A stretch of 64,000 nucleotides of DNA. Origin: Sulfurospirillum deleyianum DSM 6946. GTDB lineage: Bacteria; Campylobacterota; Campylobacteria; Campylobacterales; Sulfurospirillaceae. Below are positions 11,204 through 19,796 of the stretch, one piece after another. The notes beneath the pieces are model-generated. The model was not told the origin of the DNA. It did not search any database and saw only the letters and a program-made list of their open reading frames with translations. Each line of letters begins with the position of its first letter. Position 1 is the stretch's first letter. Position numbers and translations under genes: made by a program. The stretch lies in assembly GCF_000024885.1 (NCBI RefSeq), contig NC_013512.1, positions 1 through 64,000 on the forward strand, given 5' to 3'.

Positions 11204-11223
11204 AAGAGAGAAAAATCTCTCTT
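11204..11223. terminator. Hairpin downstream of mutY
   Basis: AAGAGAG and CTCTCTT pair around the loop AAAAAT. It lies between mutY and the proV remnant and may end the ung-mutY transcript or belong to the old proV leader. There is no long T run, so termination is uncertain. Confidence 0.4.
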
Positions 11224-11249
11224 AACTTAATTTTACCTTAGGAATAACA

Positions 11250-11366
11250 ATGAAAGAGGTCAAGATTGAGCTAAAAAATGTGTATAAAATTTTTGGAAAT
11301 TCACCTAAAAAAGCACTCTCACTTTTGAAATTTACAAAAAGTACACCTTCTTTTAGGCACTTTTAA
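11250..11366 (+). pseudogene. N-terminal remnant of a ProV/OpuAA-type glycine betaine ABC ATPase
   Basis: An ATG with AGGA 8 bases upstream opens a 38-codon reading frame that begins MKEVKIELKNVYKIFGNSP and continues with KKALSLLKFTKS. This matches the start of ProV/OpuAA quaternary-amine transporter ATPases (the conserved LYKIFG...A...L region before Walker A). It then hits TAA, and no Walker A, signature or CBS segments follow. The 3' end overlaps the stop codon of the convergent MFS gene. The best reading is a deletion remnant that kept its translation signals; a functional micropeptide is possible but unsupported. Confidence 0.6.
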
Positions 11367-12540
11367 TATGGTGGCGAGGCGCATAGCCTCTGCTTCCTGT
11401 AAGGAGTAAAATAATCCCACACAAGCTTACACTCATCATAACCGTGGTAATGGGAAAAAGGGTTCCATCATGAAAAGAGCTGGCAACAAATCCCATGAGA
11501 GCACCCACACTGTACTGTAAAACGCCTATGATGGCATTGGCAGAAGCGCTAATGGTGGGAAAAAATTCTAAGGTTAAGGCAATGGAATTTGAAAAGATAA
11601 AGCCTAAAATGCCAATGTAAAGTCCAATGAGTGGAAAAATAAGATAGAGCGAGCCATCTTGGAATGTAAAGAGCAAAATACCTAAAAGGGCTTGTACACT
11701 CATACCAAAACGCAGTAAAGAGAGTGGTTCTCTTCTTTTGACCAGTGAAGCGTTAAGCCATCCAAAAAACATCATCATTGTGACATTACTTGAAAAAAAG
11801 AGTGCAAATTGTGCCGCAGAGAGTTGAAAATGTTCCATATAGATAAAGGAAGAAGAGGTAATAAAGGTATACATTCCCGATGTACACAAAATTTGAGAAA
11901 TAACAAAAACCATTGCCAATTTATGACTTAAAACGGTTTTATAGTTTTGAATGGGTGTTATTTTAGTGCGGATTTGTTTGGTTTTTGGAAAGCAAAAGAG
12001 ATAAACTCCTAGCGTGATAAGGGTGTAACTTCCCAACCCAATAAAAATCGCTTCCCAATCTAAAAGTTTTAAAATGGCAGAACCTAATGTAGGTGCTAAA
12101 AGTGGTGCCATGAGCATAATCATTGAAATCATCGAAAAAATACGAGCACTCTCTTTGCCGTCAAATTTATCACGTACAATAGCCGAAACATTGACCGTTG
12201 CAACTCCTCCACCAAAGGATTGAAGCGCACGTAAAATCCAAAACATTTCGATACTATTGGCAATAGAGAGCATAAAACTGCTGAGTGCAAAAACGCTTAA
12301 TCCTATAAGAATCATCGGGCGTCTGCCATAAGCATCTGAGATAGGTCCTCCAAAAAGCTGACCCATTGCCATACCAAAAAAGTAGAGGCTAAGACTAAAC
12401 TCAACATGGGGAATCGCACTGTGAAGGTCAAGCGCAATGGCAGGAAATGCAGGTAAGTACATATCAATCGCAAGGGGTGTAATCGCAGAAAGGGAGGCAA
12501 GGATGAGAACAATCTGCCGTTCTGTCAGTGTATGGGGCAT
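11353..12540 (-). CDS. MFS drug efflux transporter, Bcr/CflA family
   Basis: Inner-membrane proton-driven exporter, 395 aa with about 12 hydrophobic segments. The N-terminal motif YLPAFPAIALDL and the segment GPISDAYGRRPMILIG (cytoplasmic loop 2-3 signature) are typical of the Bcr/CflA multidrug subfamily. The substrate cannot be told. It is transcribed in the same direction as the upstream GntR-family gene with about 150 nt between them. Its 3' end overlaps the proV remnant on the other strand. Confidence 0.85.
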   Translation of the reverse strand: MPHTLTERQIVLILASLSAITPLAIDMYLPAFPAIALDLHSAIPHVEFSLSLYFFGMAMGQLFGGPISDAYGRRPMILIGLSVFALSSFMLSIANSIEMFWILRALQSFGGGVATVNVSAIVRDKFDGKESARIFSMISMIMLMAPLLAPTLGSAILKLLDWEAIFIGLGSYTLITLGVYLFCFPKTKQIRTKITPIQNYKTVLSHKLAMVFVISQILCTSGMYTFITSSSFIYMEHFQLSAAQFALFFSSNVTMMMFFGWLNASLVKRREPLSLLRFGMSVQALLGILLFTFQDGSLYLIFPLIGLYIGILGFIFSNSIALTLEFFPTISASANAIIGVLQYSVGALMGFVASSFHDGTLFPITTVMMSVSLCGIILLLTGSRGYAPRHHIKSA

Positions 12541-12663
12541 TAAAAACTCTTTACATTAATCTTTTAAAATTATAGGTAAAAAATTTAAATGTGCTGTTAA
12601 TATGAAATGTTACATGTAAAAAGAAAGATTTAAGAGTTTAGGGAATTTCAGGTAAAAAGAGTG

Positions 12664-12686
12664 TGAGGTGCAGGTTTGGCACCTCA
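12664..12686 (-). terminator. Terminator of the GntR gene
   Basis: TGAGGTGC (12664-12671) and GCACCTCA (12679-12686) form a perfect 8-bp stem. On the minus strand it is followed by a T-rich stretch (CACTCTTTTTACC). It ends the regulator transcript before the MFS gene. Confidence 0.65.
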
Positions 12687-12690
12687 ATGT

Positions 12691-13347
12691 TTAAGCATCT
12701 TTGTAGTTTTTAAGGGTGCTATTCATGCTGTAAATGATATGCTGACGCATCGTTTCACACGCACCTTCATACTCTTTTTTCTCTAATTGTTCTATGATTT
12801 TTTCATGGTCGCCAAATGAGATAGTCGCATACTCTTGTGCGGTTACTAAACGATTCATGGAAAGACCATTCCAAAGTAAGGAGAGAAAATATTTGAGTTT
12901 TTCGCTGTCCGCTGCCTCCCAAATGGTCATGTGAAAGGCTTGGTTGGCGAGATTGTAGGCCTCAGTATCCCCATTTTCTTTGGCACGTCTGCCTTGTTCA
13001 TTCACTTTTTTAATGGCTTTAAGCGTCTCCTCGTTCATGCGTTCACACGCACGTTTAAGGGCTTCAGTCTCAAGTAAAATGCGCATCTCATAATGATCTT
13101 TAATGGCTTCAACCGATATACCTTTCACAATCGCACACCGATTTTGGCGTAACTCCAAAAGTCCCTCAGCCGCTAAAATCTGAAATGCCTCACGTACAGG
13201 CGTGCGTGACATACCCACTTGCTCTCCTACGCTATCAAGCGTGATGGATTGCCCTGGGGCAATACCACCTGAAAGAATGGAGGATCGCAACATAGAAGCC
13301 ACTTGTTCACGAGCGGGCAACATGTGTACTTTTTGAAGATTGATCAT
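12691..13347 (-). CDS. GntR-family transcriptional regulator, FadR/FCD subfamily
   Basis: A DNA-binding regulator of 218 aa. The N-terminal winged helix shows the GntR pattern VGEQVGMSRTPVREAFQILAAEG (in two parts: VGEQVGMSRTPVREA, then FQILAAEGLL). The C-terminal FCD domain is all-helical with candidate metal ligands in the ANQAFHMTIWEAA region. Ligand and target are unknown. A nearby target could be the downstream MFS exporter, but no operator repeat was found between them. Confidence 0.85.
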   Translation of the reverse strand: MINLQKVHMLPAREQVASMLRSSILSGGIAPGQSITLDSVGEQVGMSRTPVREAFQILAAEGLLELRQNRCAIVKGISVEAIKDHYEMRILLETEALKRACERMNEETLKAIKKVNEQGRRAKENGDTEAYNLANQAFHMTIWEAADSEKLKYFLSLLWNGLSMNRLVTAQEYATISFGDHEKIIEQLEKKEYEGACETMRQHIIYSMNSTLKNYKDA

Positions 13348-13415
13348 ACGATACTCTCTTTCTTAATCTTTTATTTAGTATAGCACGACAAAGCCTATCT
13401 TTTCAAGAATTCTAT

Positions 13416-13427
13416 TTTACATGTAAA
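13416..13427. repeat. Intergenic copy of TTTACATGTAAA
   Basis: An exact copy lies between the divergent GntR gene and the lipoprotein gene, about 20 nt upstream of the lipoprotein -10 box (TATAAT, 13449-13454). This is close to where a -35 element or an activator site would be. Confidence 0.9.
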
Positions 13428-13475
13428 AACTTTATAGCTTCGTGGGTGTATAATGCACGAAAAGGAGATTTTCAT

Positions 13476-14129
13476 ATGAAAGCTGTAGGTATGATTTTTG
13501 CCTTGCTTGTGATTTTTGTAGGGTGTTCAGAGCCTTCAAACGTACGCAATGAAAACGTAGACGTTGTTTATCAAAAACGTATTGAAGCGTTGCTGTTAAA
13601 AGGGCATCATTCGTCACATTCGTACGAGCCTCTTGTGTGGAAAAAACTTCATAGTAGTGAGGTTGTTTCAAAGCGTATTGGCAAGCGAGCGCTTTTTATT
13701 CAACACCGTTTTAGAGAGAAAAATATTTATAAAGGAAGTCTTGAAAAAGAGAGTGTTTACTTTATAGGAGATGGAACGCCTTCGTTGATGTTTGATTTTG
13801 ATGTGAAAAAAGCCTTTGATGCGTTTATCTCGAATCCTACGATACAAAAACTCTTTGCCTCTTCTATTTGGAATTTAGAATCTTTACATGTAAACTATCA
13901 GCAAAGCGCTTCCAATAAGGCTTCAAAAGAAGTAGTCAAAGATTTTATCTACTCGATTCGGCATTACAGTAAAGAGGATTTGTCGTACTTAGAAGAGGAA
14001 ATTTCAAAAGCGTATATGCCTTTGTCGATAGCAAACACTATGGCACTTTTTATGAGTATGCGCCTTTTTCCTGAGTTGTTAGAAGAGTTGTTATTTGATG
14101 AAGTCATTTATACAGGAACATATAAATAA
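13476..14129 (+). CDS. Predicted lipoprotein of unknown function
   Basis: I do not recognise the family. The N-terminus has a charged start, a hydrophobic stretch and a lipobox-like FVGC, so it is probably acylated at Cys and anchored in the outer or inner membrane. The 217-aa mature region has no repeats or visible catalytic motif. The start at 13476 is preferred over an upstream codon because AAGGAG lies 8 nt before it and gives a clean signal peptide. A -10 TATAAT is at 13449-13454. It is followed after 10 nt by the Sel1-repeat gene. It carries one palindrome copy (13883, read LHV). Confidence 0.7.
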   Translation: MKAVGMIFALLVIFVGCSEPSNVRNENVDVVYQKRIEALLLKGHHSSHSYEPLVWKKLHSSEVVSKRIGKRALFIQHRFREKNIYKGSLEKESVYFIGDGTPSLMFDFDVKKAFDAFISNPTIQKLFASSIWNLESLHVNYQQSASNKASKEVVKDFIYSIRHYSKEDLSYLEEEISKAYMPLSIANTMALFMSMRLFPELLEELLFDEVIYTGTYK

Positions 14130-14139
14130 AGGAGCAGTA

Positions 14140-14769
14140 ATGCGAAAGATAGTTTGTGCGTTTATATGTATGGTGTTAGGATTTAGTTTTTCGTATGCAG
14201 ATGATTTGATGGAAGGACTTGGTGCATACGAGCGTCAGGATTTTGTAAAAGCGGCAGAATATTTTGAGGCTTCATGCGCCAATGGAAATGCTGAAGCGTG
14301 CTATAACCTTGCCAATATGTACGATGTGGGTTTGGGTGTTTATAAAAATGATACGAAAGCCATTGAATTTTTAAATCGTGCTTGTGAAGGGGGCATGTTG
14401 GATGCGTGTTACAATTTAGGCGTGATGTTTGAAGATGGCGAGGGTGTCTCCAAAGATGCTATAAAAGCCTTTACCCTGTTTTATAAAACGTGTGAAAGTG
14501 GGCATACTAGAGGGTGTTATAGCGTGGCGTTGATGTACTATAAAGGGCAAGGGGTTCAGCAAAATTATGCTAAAGCCTTTGAGTTATTTGAAAAAACCTG
14601 CAACGAGGGGTATGAAAAAAGTTGCTACAATTTAGGCGTCATGTACCGCAACGGACAAGGGGTTCAAAAAGATTTAAACAAGGCACTCACACTGTATCAA
14701 AAAGCATGTGAGCAAGGACTCTCTATTGCATGTGATAAATATGGAAAACTAAAGAGTGAGATGCAGTAA
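14140..14769 (+). CDS. Secreted Cys-rich Sel1-repeat protein (Hcp-like)
   Basis: A signal peptide (cleavage after about FSYA) is followed by four and a half Sel1-like repeats of about 36 residues. Each holds a cysteine pair spaced C-x7-C, as in SCANGNAEAC and CEGGMLDAC. This pattern is that of the Helicobacter cysteine-rich Hcp proteins, whose helix pairs are locked by disulfides. Such proteins act as scaffolds, and some bind penicillin-like ligands; which role applies here is unknown. Start 14140 is chosen by GGAG 5 nt upstream and by the signal peptide. Confidence 0.85.
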   Translation: MRKIVCAFICMVLGFSFSYADDLMEGLGAYERQDFVKAAEYFEASCANGNAEACYNLANMYDVGLGVYKNDTKAIEFLNRACEGGMLDACYNLGVMFEDGEGVSKDAIKAFTLFYKTCESGHTRGCYSVALMYYKGQGVQQNYAKAFELFEKTCNEGYEKSCYNLGVMYRNGQGVQKDLNKALTLYQKACEQGLSIACDKYGKLKSEMQ

Positions 14770-14779
14770 GAAGAATGAC

Positions 14780-14867
14780 TGGCAGAGAGGAAGGGATTCG
14801 AACCCTCGGTGAGTTGCCCCACACACGCGTTCCAGGCGTGCTCCTTCAACCGCTCGGACACCTCTCT
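14780..14867 (-). tRNA. tRNA-Ser (GGA anticodon)
   Basis: On the minus strand the sequence folds as a class II tRNA with acceptor AGAGAGG/CCTCTCT, a long variable arm, a GGTTCGAATCC T-arm and an encoded CCA end. The anticodon loop reads CTGGAAC, giving GGA. Confidence 0.95.
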
Positions 14868-14909
14868 ATAATTGAAGAGTGGAAGTATAACTATTTTGTG
14901 CTTATTTGA

Positions 14910-14944
14910 GGATTAATGGTCTTTACATGTAAAACCATTAATCC
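14910..14944 (-). terminator. Terminator built around a TTTACATGTAAA copy
   Basis: Eleven-base arms GGATTAATGGT (14910-14920) and ACCATTAATCC (14934-14944) enclose the palindrome (14922-14933) plus one extra C. The whole element is therefore one nearly perfect 35-bp palindrome with a 17-bp arm. It sits just after the chemoreceptor gene and before tRNA-Ser. Confidence 0.75.
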
Positions 14945-14951
14945 ATTTGCA

Positions 14952-16025
14952 TTAGGATTTGCGAATCGCTTTAAAACCTTCAATAAGTTTTTCAAAACCC
15001 ACTTTACTGGAATTTTCGACCATTCTAAAGGTTTGAATTCCCTCTTGTTCATTGCCACCTGTTGCGAAAATATCAATCGCTTTTTTCAGCCCATCGTGTA
15101 CTTTCATATGATGGTCATTGACTTCATTGATAGTCGTTGGATTTAAGCGGTGATTAATGGTGCCAAACCATTTTCCAAAACGGCAGGCTGTGTGTGCCAT
15201 AATGTCACTTCGTTTATGCTCTAAAGCGGCATTGTAGCCTTTGAGTTTGAGTAAGATATGGTCAATTTTTCCATTGCTAATAGAAATTTCATTGGTAACA
15301 TTGTCACATTTATTGGTAATGCTTGTGGCATTTGCGAGCATGGTGTGAATTTCGGTTGAAAAAGCGTTGAGCGTTGCCATAGAGCTTTGTGACTCTTTTT
15401 GGAAGGTTTCGCTGGTATCTGCCATGGAGTTGGCATTTTGTTTGAGAATGCTAATGTTGGATTCGACTTCAAGAGTCGCTTTTTGGGTGCGTTCTGCGAG
15501 TTTTCGAACCTCATCAGCAACTACGGCAAAGCCCCTTCCATGTTCACCCGCACGTGCGGCTTCAATAGCGGCATTAAGGGCTAAAAGATTGGTTTGGTCA
15601 GAAATGTCTTTAATAAGATTGATAATGTCCGAAATAGCTGAAACGCTGGAGGAGAGATTTTCCACATCACGGGTAAAATCTTGCGTGAGGACTTGAATTT
15701 TTTCCAAAGAGCACACAATGTCACTGGTCTGTTTCTCGACATTTTGACCGCCTTTTGTGGAAGCATCGTTGAGGGTGTTAATTTCACCGAGCATTGTCAA
15801 ACTCTCTTCAATGGTATTTTGAAGAAAGTTCATACCATCTTCATAACTGACGAGTAACATTGAGAGTAAAGCTTCTTTGGTTGTGTCGGTTTTGACCTCT
15901 TCACGGAATGAGGTTTGGGTTTGTGTGTAACGTAGGGATTCTAGCTCTTTTTCTTTGTCGTTAAGGGCAATTTTAAGTGCCTCATTTTCACGTTCTAATT
16001 CGGCGATACGTTTTCCACCAAACAT
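14952..16025 (-). CDS. Soluble methyl-accepting chemotaxis protein with CZB zinc-binding domain
   Basis: A cytoplasmic chemoreceptor of 357 aa with no membrane segment. An N-terminal coiled coil leads into the conserved MCP hairpin ([20 protein letters not shown]), and the C-terminus has a CZB domain with CRFGKWF and a set of histidines that bind zinc. This is the layout of Helicobacter TlpD, which reports oxidative or metabolic stress to CheA. The start at MFGGK (16025) is chosen because AAGGAG lies 7 nt upstream; a longer frame would run into the inverted repeat at 16049. Confidence 0.88.
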   Translation of the reverse strand: MFGGKRIAELERENEALKIALNDKEKELESLRYTQTQTSFREEVKTDTTKEALLSMLLVSYEDGMNFLQNTIEESLTMLGEINTLNDASTKGGQNVEKQTSDIVCSLEKIQVLTQDFTRDVENLSSSVSAISDIINLIKDISDQTNLLALNAAIEAARAGEHGRGFAVVADEVRKLAERTQKATLEVESNISILKQNANSMADTSETFQKESQSSMATLNAFSTEIHTMLANATSITNKCDNVTNEISISNGKIDHILLKLKGYNAALEHKRSDIMAHTACRFGKWFGTINHRLNPTTINEVNDHHMKVHDGLKKAIDIFATGGNEQEGIQTFRMVENSSKVGFEKLIEGFKAIRKS

Positions 16026-16048
16026 GGGATTCTCCTTACTAAAATAAT

Positions 16049-16214
16049 AGACTTCTTTCATAACCCATTGAAAAAAGAGTATCGCTTATAGCACATCACT
16101 TTTTAAAACTAAAAACATCGCCATAGCTACGCGGCTATGACTCAATTTTGAGTTTTAAAAATTAACGCACTCTAAACAAACTCTTCATCTTTTCAAGGGT
16201 TATGAAAGAAGTCT
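16049..16214. mobile_element. MITE-like 166-bp palindromic element
   Basis: The terminal inverted repeats AGACTTCTTTCATAACCC (16049-16066) and its exact complement (16197-16214) continue inward as further pairing blocks (TTGAAAA/TTTTCAA, AGAGT/ACTCT, TTTTTAAAACT/AGTTTTAAAAA, CATAGC/GCTATG). Both ends are flanked by AAT, a possible 3-bp target duplication. It has no reading frame. It lies immediately upstream of the chemoreceptor and may carry or alter its promoter. A single copy is seen in this window, so mobility is inferred from shape only. Confidence 0.5.
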
Positions 16215-16238
16215 AATGCGTGATTATAGCAAAGAAGT

Positions 16239-16715
16239 TTAATAATATCCCACGCAAATACCATGGCTGAGTTGAATTTTTTTTTCAAAGGGAGAGGGTC
16301 CAAAATATTTGCATTTTTCGATATAAATGTGGTAATTATAGTTTAGATTTAAGTCGTCATAAAATTTTTTGAGATTGACAAACTTGACATCGCAGACATC
16401 TATAATGTCTAGGGCTTTATAGATGCATGAGTTGTTTTTCTCGATAAGATGAGAGGGAGCAAGTCCTGTGTATTTGCAGAAGGCTTGGGATTGTACCATG
16501 CCTGTAAGGTCGGTGCACTCTTTGAGAATGGCTTTATAACGAGGCAAAATGCTCTCTTTGCGTAAAAAAACCACCCTCGCATCATCAAATTTTGCCGCTT
16601 CGACATTTTTCCAGTAACGGTAGGCATTGGATGAAATCCCAGCTTTCAAGCTAAACTCCTTGTTTAAAACATAGTTGTTTAGCCAATGATTATGCGTAAG
16701 AATTTGCATCTGCAT
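16239..16715 (-). CDS. Uncharacterised 158-aa cytosolic protein
   Basis: I do not recognise this family. The N-terminal 40 residues (with LKAGISSNAYRYWKNVEAA) look like a helix-turn-helix that might bind DNA, while the rest is mixed alpha/beta with several cysteines and aromatic residues and no known motif. It begins at the base next to the stop codon of the upstream transporter gene, so the two are translated from one transcript. That context suggests a role linked to the transporter. Confidence 0.65.
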   Translation of the reverse strand: MQMQILTHNHWLNNYVLNKEFSLKAGISSNAYRYWKNVEAAKFDDARVVFLRKESILPRYKAILKECTDLTGMVQSQAFCKYTGLAPSHLIEKNNSCIYKALDIIDVCDVKFVNLKKFYDDLNLNYNYHIYIEKCKYFGPSPFEKKIQLSHGICVGYY

Positions 16716-18305
16716 TTACATTATCTTCATGCCTAATTGTGCAAGGACGATGACCAAAACCAGTCCTAGAGGATAAACCGCCGCATAGGCGATGGAAGGG
16801 TAGTCCGTTTTGGTCATATTGTTTGCCATCGTTAAAGAAGGTGTAGAGGTCATAGCCCCTGAGAGAACACCCAAAATATCGATGAAATTCATCTTTAAAA
16901 TGACTTTACATGTAAAGGCAACAAGCCCCAGTGAAACGACAAGCGCACCCAACGCAATGGCGATGGGTAAAAAGCCGTTATTGTGCAAAGATTCGAGCAG
17001 GTATTTTCCCGCATTGGTTCCTAGGGTTGCGATAAAGATGAGCTGTCCGAGTGTCTTTAGAAGCGTGGTTGAGTGCGGTGAAAGGTTCCACACAATCGGT
17101 CCTACACGCCCCAAACGTCCTAACACCAACGCTGTAATTAAAATGCCCCCAACGAAGCTGAGTTTAATGGCGCCTACTCCTGGAATAAAGAAGGGAATGC
17201 TTCCCAGCAAAATACCCAAAACAACCCCTAAGGAGATGGGTAAAAAGTCTGCGGCTGGGTATTTTAATAAATCATTACCAATGAATTTGGTTACTTTTTC
17301 AACGTACATTTCAGGGGCAACGACATAGAGTTTATCGCCAAGGCGTAAGGTTAAGTTTGGATAAGAGGGAATGTCAATACCCGCACGTCTCACTTTCGTG
17401 ATCACCGTACGCAAAGACTTTAGCTCTTTAATCATACCTATTTTTTTACCTACAATTTCTTTGTTGGTGGTAAGAAGCCTAAGCACTGCCATATCGTCTT
17501 TAAAGACATGTTCTTCCCCTATCTCTTGTCCTAATACAATGCTTAAGTTGGCCAGTTGCTCATCGGTTCCTGCCACACGGATGACATCGCCAAAATGCAA
17601 GATAGCATCATCGTCATCGTGTTCTACGGTGCCATCTAAACTCATCCGCTCAATAACCGTAGCAGTCATCGCTTCGATTTTGGATTTTTTAATCTCACTG
17701 GTTTTAAAATTTTCATTGGTAATGCGAAAATTTCGGGTGTGAATGTCAGGAAAACGAGTTTTTTGTGCTGCTTCATACGCCTCAACCTCTTTTTGTAAAT
17801 CCACACGAAAGAGCACGGGTAAAAAACGCATAAACAAAACGGTCACCACAATACCAAAAGGATAGACCAAACCAAACATCACTGAAGTGGTTGCGGTATT
17901 TTTAATCTCAAGGGCGGCAGCGAGGGCTGGAACAGAGGTCAATGCTCCTGCAAAAATACCATCAGTAATGGTGCGAGGCATCTTAAAGATATATCCGCAG
18001 GTAAAAATAATAGCAAAAAGCATCAGCAAAAGCACCACAGCGATAAGGTTAAATTTGAGTCCTTCATTTTTGATGGTGTCAAAAAAACCAGGACCTGACT
18101 GAAGTCCCACGGCGTAGATAAAAATCGCCAAACCAAAGTACTGAAACGCATCAGAAATAACCATACCATAATGCCCCGCAATGAGTGCGACAATCAGCAT
18201 GGCAGTTACGTCTAAAGAGAAGCCTTTAATTTTAATATTGCCTAAGATGTATCCCACTGAGATGATGGCAAAAAGGTAGAAAATTTCGTTATTTATCATT
18301 GACAT
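16716..18305 (-). CDS. AAE-type transporter (YidE/YbjL/AspT-like) with two RCK_C domains
   Basis: An inner-membrane exchanger of 529 aa. Two blocks of about five membrane helices flank a cytosolic centre with two TrkA-C/RCK_C-like domains (about residues 200-345), exactly the layout of the aspartate:alanine exchanger family. Conserved GLQSGPGFF and AMTSTPSLTMA segments occur in the two membrane blocks. The substrate is unknown; dicarboxylates or amino acids are likely from the family. One palindrome copy (16905) encodes FTCK inside a membrane helix. Confidence 0.85.
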   Translation of the reverse strand: MSMINNEIFYLFAIISVGYILGNIKIKGFSLDVTAMLIVALIAGHYGMVISDAFQYFGLAIFIYAVGLQSGPGFFDTIKNEGLKFNLIAVVLLLMLFAIIFTCGYIFKMPRTITDGIFAGALTSVPALAAALEIKNTATTSVMFGLVYPFGIVVTVLFMRFLPVLFRVDLQKEVEAYEAAQKTRFPDIHTRNFRITNENFKTSEIKKSKIEAMTATVIERMSLDGTVEHDDDDAILHFGDVIRVAGTDEQLANLSIVLGQEIGEEHVFKDDMAVLRLLTTNKEIVGKKIGMIKELKSLRTVITKVRRAGIDIPSYPNLTLRLGDKLYVVAPEMYVEKVTKFIGNDLLKYPAADFLPISLGVVLGILLGSIPFFIPGVGAIKLSFVGGILITALVLGRLGRVGPIVWNLSPHSTTLLKTLGQLIFIATLGTNAGKYLLESLHNNGFLPIAIALGALVVSLGLVAFTCKVILKMNFIDILGVLSGAMTSTPSLTMANNMTKTDYPSIAYAAVYPLGLVLVIVLAQLGMKIM

Positions 18306-18372
18306 GTAAGCCTTAAAAAAGTTGAGTGATTATATCGCATTTGTTTTTAAGCTTACATGTAAAATCTCTCAG

Positions 18373-18394
18373 AGGAGTGAAAAAAGTCACTCCT
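18373..18394 (-). terminator. Hairpin after the porin gene
   Basis: AGGAGTGA (18373-18380) and TCACTCCT (18387-18394) pair perfectly around a loop of six bases. It lies 17 nt beyond the porin stop. A near copy of the genomic palindrome (CTTACATGTAAA, 18352) follows. Confidence 0.6.
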
Positions 18395-18410
18395 GTGCCT
18401 AGAAAGGTAC

Positions 18411-19619
18411 TTAGAATTTATAAGAGCCTTTAAAGCGGAATTGGTCGCCATCGGCGTCTTGACCAATCGTTTCGTATTGTGCGACAACACTTAAGCCTTT
18501 AAGTGCTCCATTAAAGCTGTAAGAGGCGTAAAAACCTGTGTAAGAGACGTCAGCGTCGGCTGCAAAATTGGCATCGTGTGTGGTTGTAACATACACCGTA
18601 CCAATATGGGCGGAAGGATTGATTTTGTAATCCAAACCTGCTGCATAGGCTTTCATATCAGCATAGTAACTGTATGAACCGATGATGGAAGCTGTATAGA
18701 TAAGGTCTGTACCATTGCCCGCACCATGGAGTAATTGACCCATTGGGGTGTTATCATCATCGGAGATTTTAGAGTAAGCAATATAACCACTAAGGTCTGC
18801 ATAACTTGCCCCCGCTTTTAGACCATAGCCAGCGATAGAGTCATCTTCGCCTGCACTGACAGAGCCATAGTCATTGAACCAGTATTGAGCGCCTAGGTTA
18901 TAACCAAATACACCTATTTTATTGGCATAGAGGGCTTCAAGGTTGTAAATATTGAGGTTAGAATTTAGCGTGTTGTCATCGTTCATGTATGCCCATGCAC
19001 CTGTGAGGGTGAGTCCCGCAATAGATTTGTTAATCGCATAAAGAGAGTACATTCCATCGTAATAATCTTCAAACTCGCCAATGTCGCCATCTCGGTTGGT
19101 ACGTGCTTGAAATTTGTCGATGTAAACTGCACCTAAAGTGGTATCAGGAATATCTTTGTTGGTAATAAGCGCTCCCTCAAAGGACTCACGAATGAGGCGT
19201 GAGCCACTGCCTGCAATGAGCGGTGTTCCCATATACATACGCCCTACTTTGACATCGGTTTTACCTAAAGCATACGCAAGATAGGCTTCAGAGAGTTGTG
19301 CCCCTTGCGCCCACATATCTTTTTTAAACATCGTTTTGCCATCATCATCCACGAACGGCGTTGCGCTCGATTGAAACGTAGCACCTGCTCTAAATCCCAT
19401 AAAGCTATCGGTGACGTAGTTAAGCATTAAACCTGTGGCAAAAATATCTTCATGCCCTTTGTGGTCATTGGGGATATCTTTGCTAAAATAGTAGGCACGA
19501 ATCTCCCCTGCTACTTTACCGTTTTTAAACGCATCTTCAAGATTGTCTGCTGCAAAAGCGTTGTTTGAAAGCGTAGCAAGTGCCGCCATAGCCACTAAAC
19601 TTAAACGTGAAAATTTCAT
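18411..19619 (-). CDS. Outer-membrane porin, Campylobacterota OprD/MOMP-like
   Basis: A secreted beta-barrel of 402 aa with a signal peptide (cleavage after NNAFA). The body is rich in alternating aromatic and polar residues, and it ends with an aromatic Phe (FKGSYKF*), the classical outer-membrane insertion signal. Start 19619 is chosen over an upstream codon because AGGAG lies 8 nt before it and the signal peptide then begins correctly. It is divergent from a nickel-type ABC importer across a region with NikR-like sites, so it may pass nickel complexes or be co-regulated with that importer. Confidence 0.85.
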   Translation of the reverse strand: MKFSRLSLVAMAALATLSNNAFAADNLEDAFKNGKVAGEIRAYYFSKDIPNDHKGHEDIFATGLMLNYVTDSFMGFRAGATFQSSATPFVDDDGKTMFKKDMWAQGAQLSEAYLAYALGKTDVKVGRMYMGTPLIAGSGSRLIRESFEGALITNKDIPDTTLGAVYIDKFQARTNRDGDIGEFEDYYDGMYSLYAINKSIAGLTLTGAWAYMNDDNTLNSNLNIYNLEALYANKIGVFGYNLGAQYWFNDYGSVSAGEDDSIAGYGLKAGASYADLSGYIAYSKISDDDNTPMGQLLHGAGNGTDLIYTASIIGSYSYYADMKAYAAGLDYKINPSAHIGTVYVTTTHDANFAADADVSYTGFYASYSFNGALKGLSVVAQYETIGQDADGDQFRFKGSYKF

Positions 19620-19633
19620 ATATTCTCCTAAAA

Positions 19634-19658
19634 TATTGATAATAAAAATCAAATAATA
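19634..19658. promoter_or_regulatory. Candidate NikR operator 1
   Basis: TATTGAT, 11 bases, AATAATA. The Helicobacter NikR consensus is TATWATT-N11-AATWATA; the right half is perfect and the left has two mismatches. It lies just upstream of the porin ribosome binding site, where a bound repressor would block transcription. Confidence 0.45.
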
Positions 19659-19688
19659 CATTTGAAGAGCTTAATTTTTCTTGGTTTT

Positions 19689-19713
19689 TATTTTTTTATT
19701 ATCAATAATTATT
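19689..19713. promoter_or_regulatory. Candidate NikR operator 2
   Basis: TATTTTT, 11 bases, AATTATT: both half-sites match the NikR consensus in 6 of 7 positions. It contains the 10-bp palindrome AATAATTATT. The nearby GATAATCATTTTTAT could alternatively be a Fur box, since both regulators bind AT-rich palindromes. Confidence 0.4.
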
Positions 19714-19796
19714 ACGTTTGACTTGATAATCATTTTTATGTTAGGATTCTATTTGATTTTTGTTATCAAAAAAATAGTTTTGACGAAAGGGTTTGC

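Noticed and set aside
11062-11249. Possible extra gene between mutY and the proV remnant
   Set aside because: Only a hairpin (11204-11223) and AT-rich leader sequence are seen; no frame with a start signal.
15221-15787. Several long frames inside the chemoreceptor gene on both strands
   Set aside because: They mirror the highly conserved MCP hairpin codons in other frames; none has a start signal.
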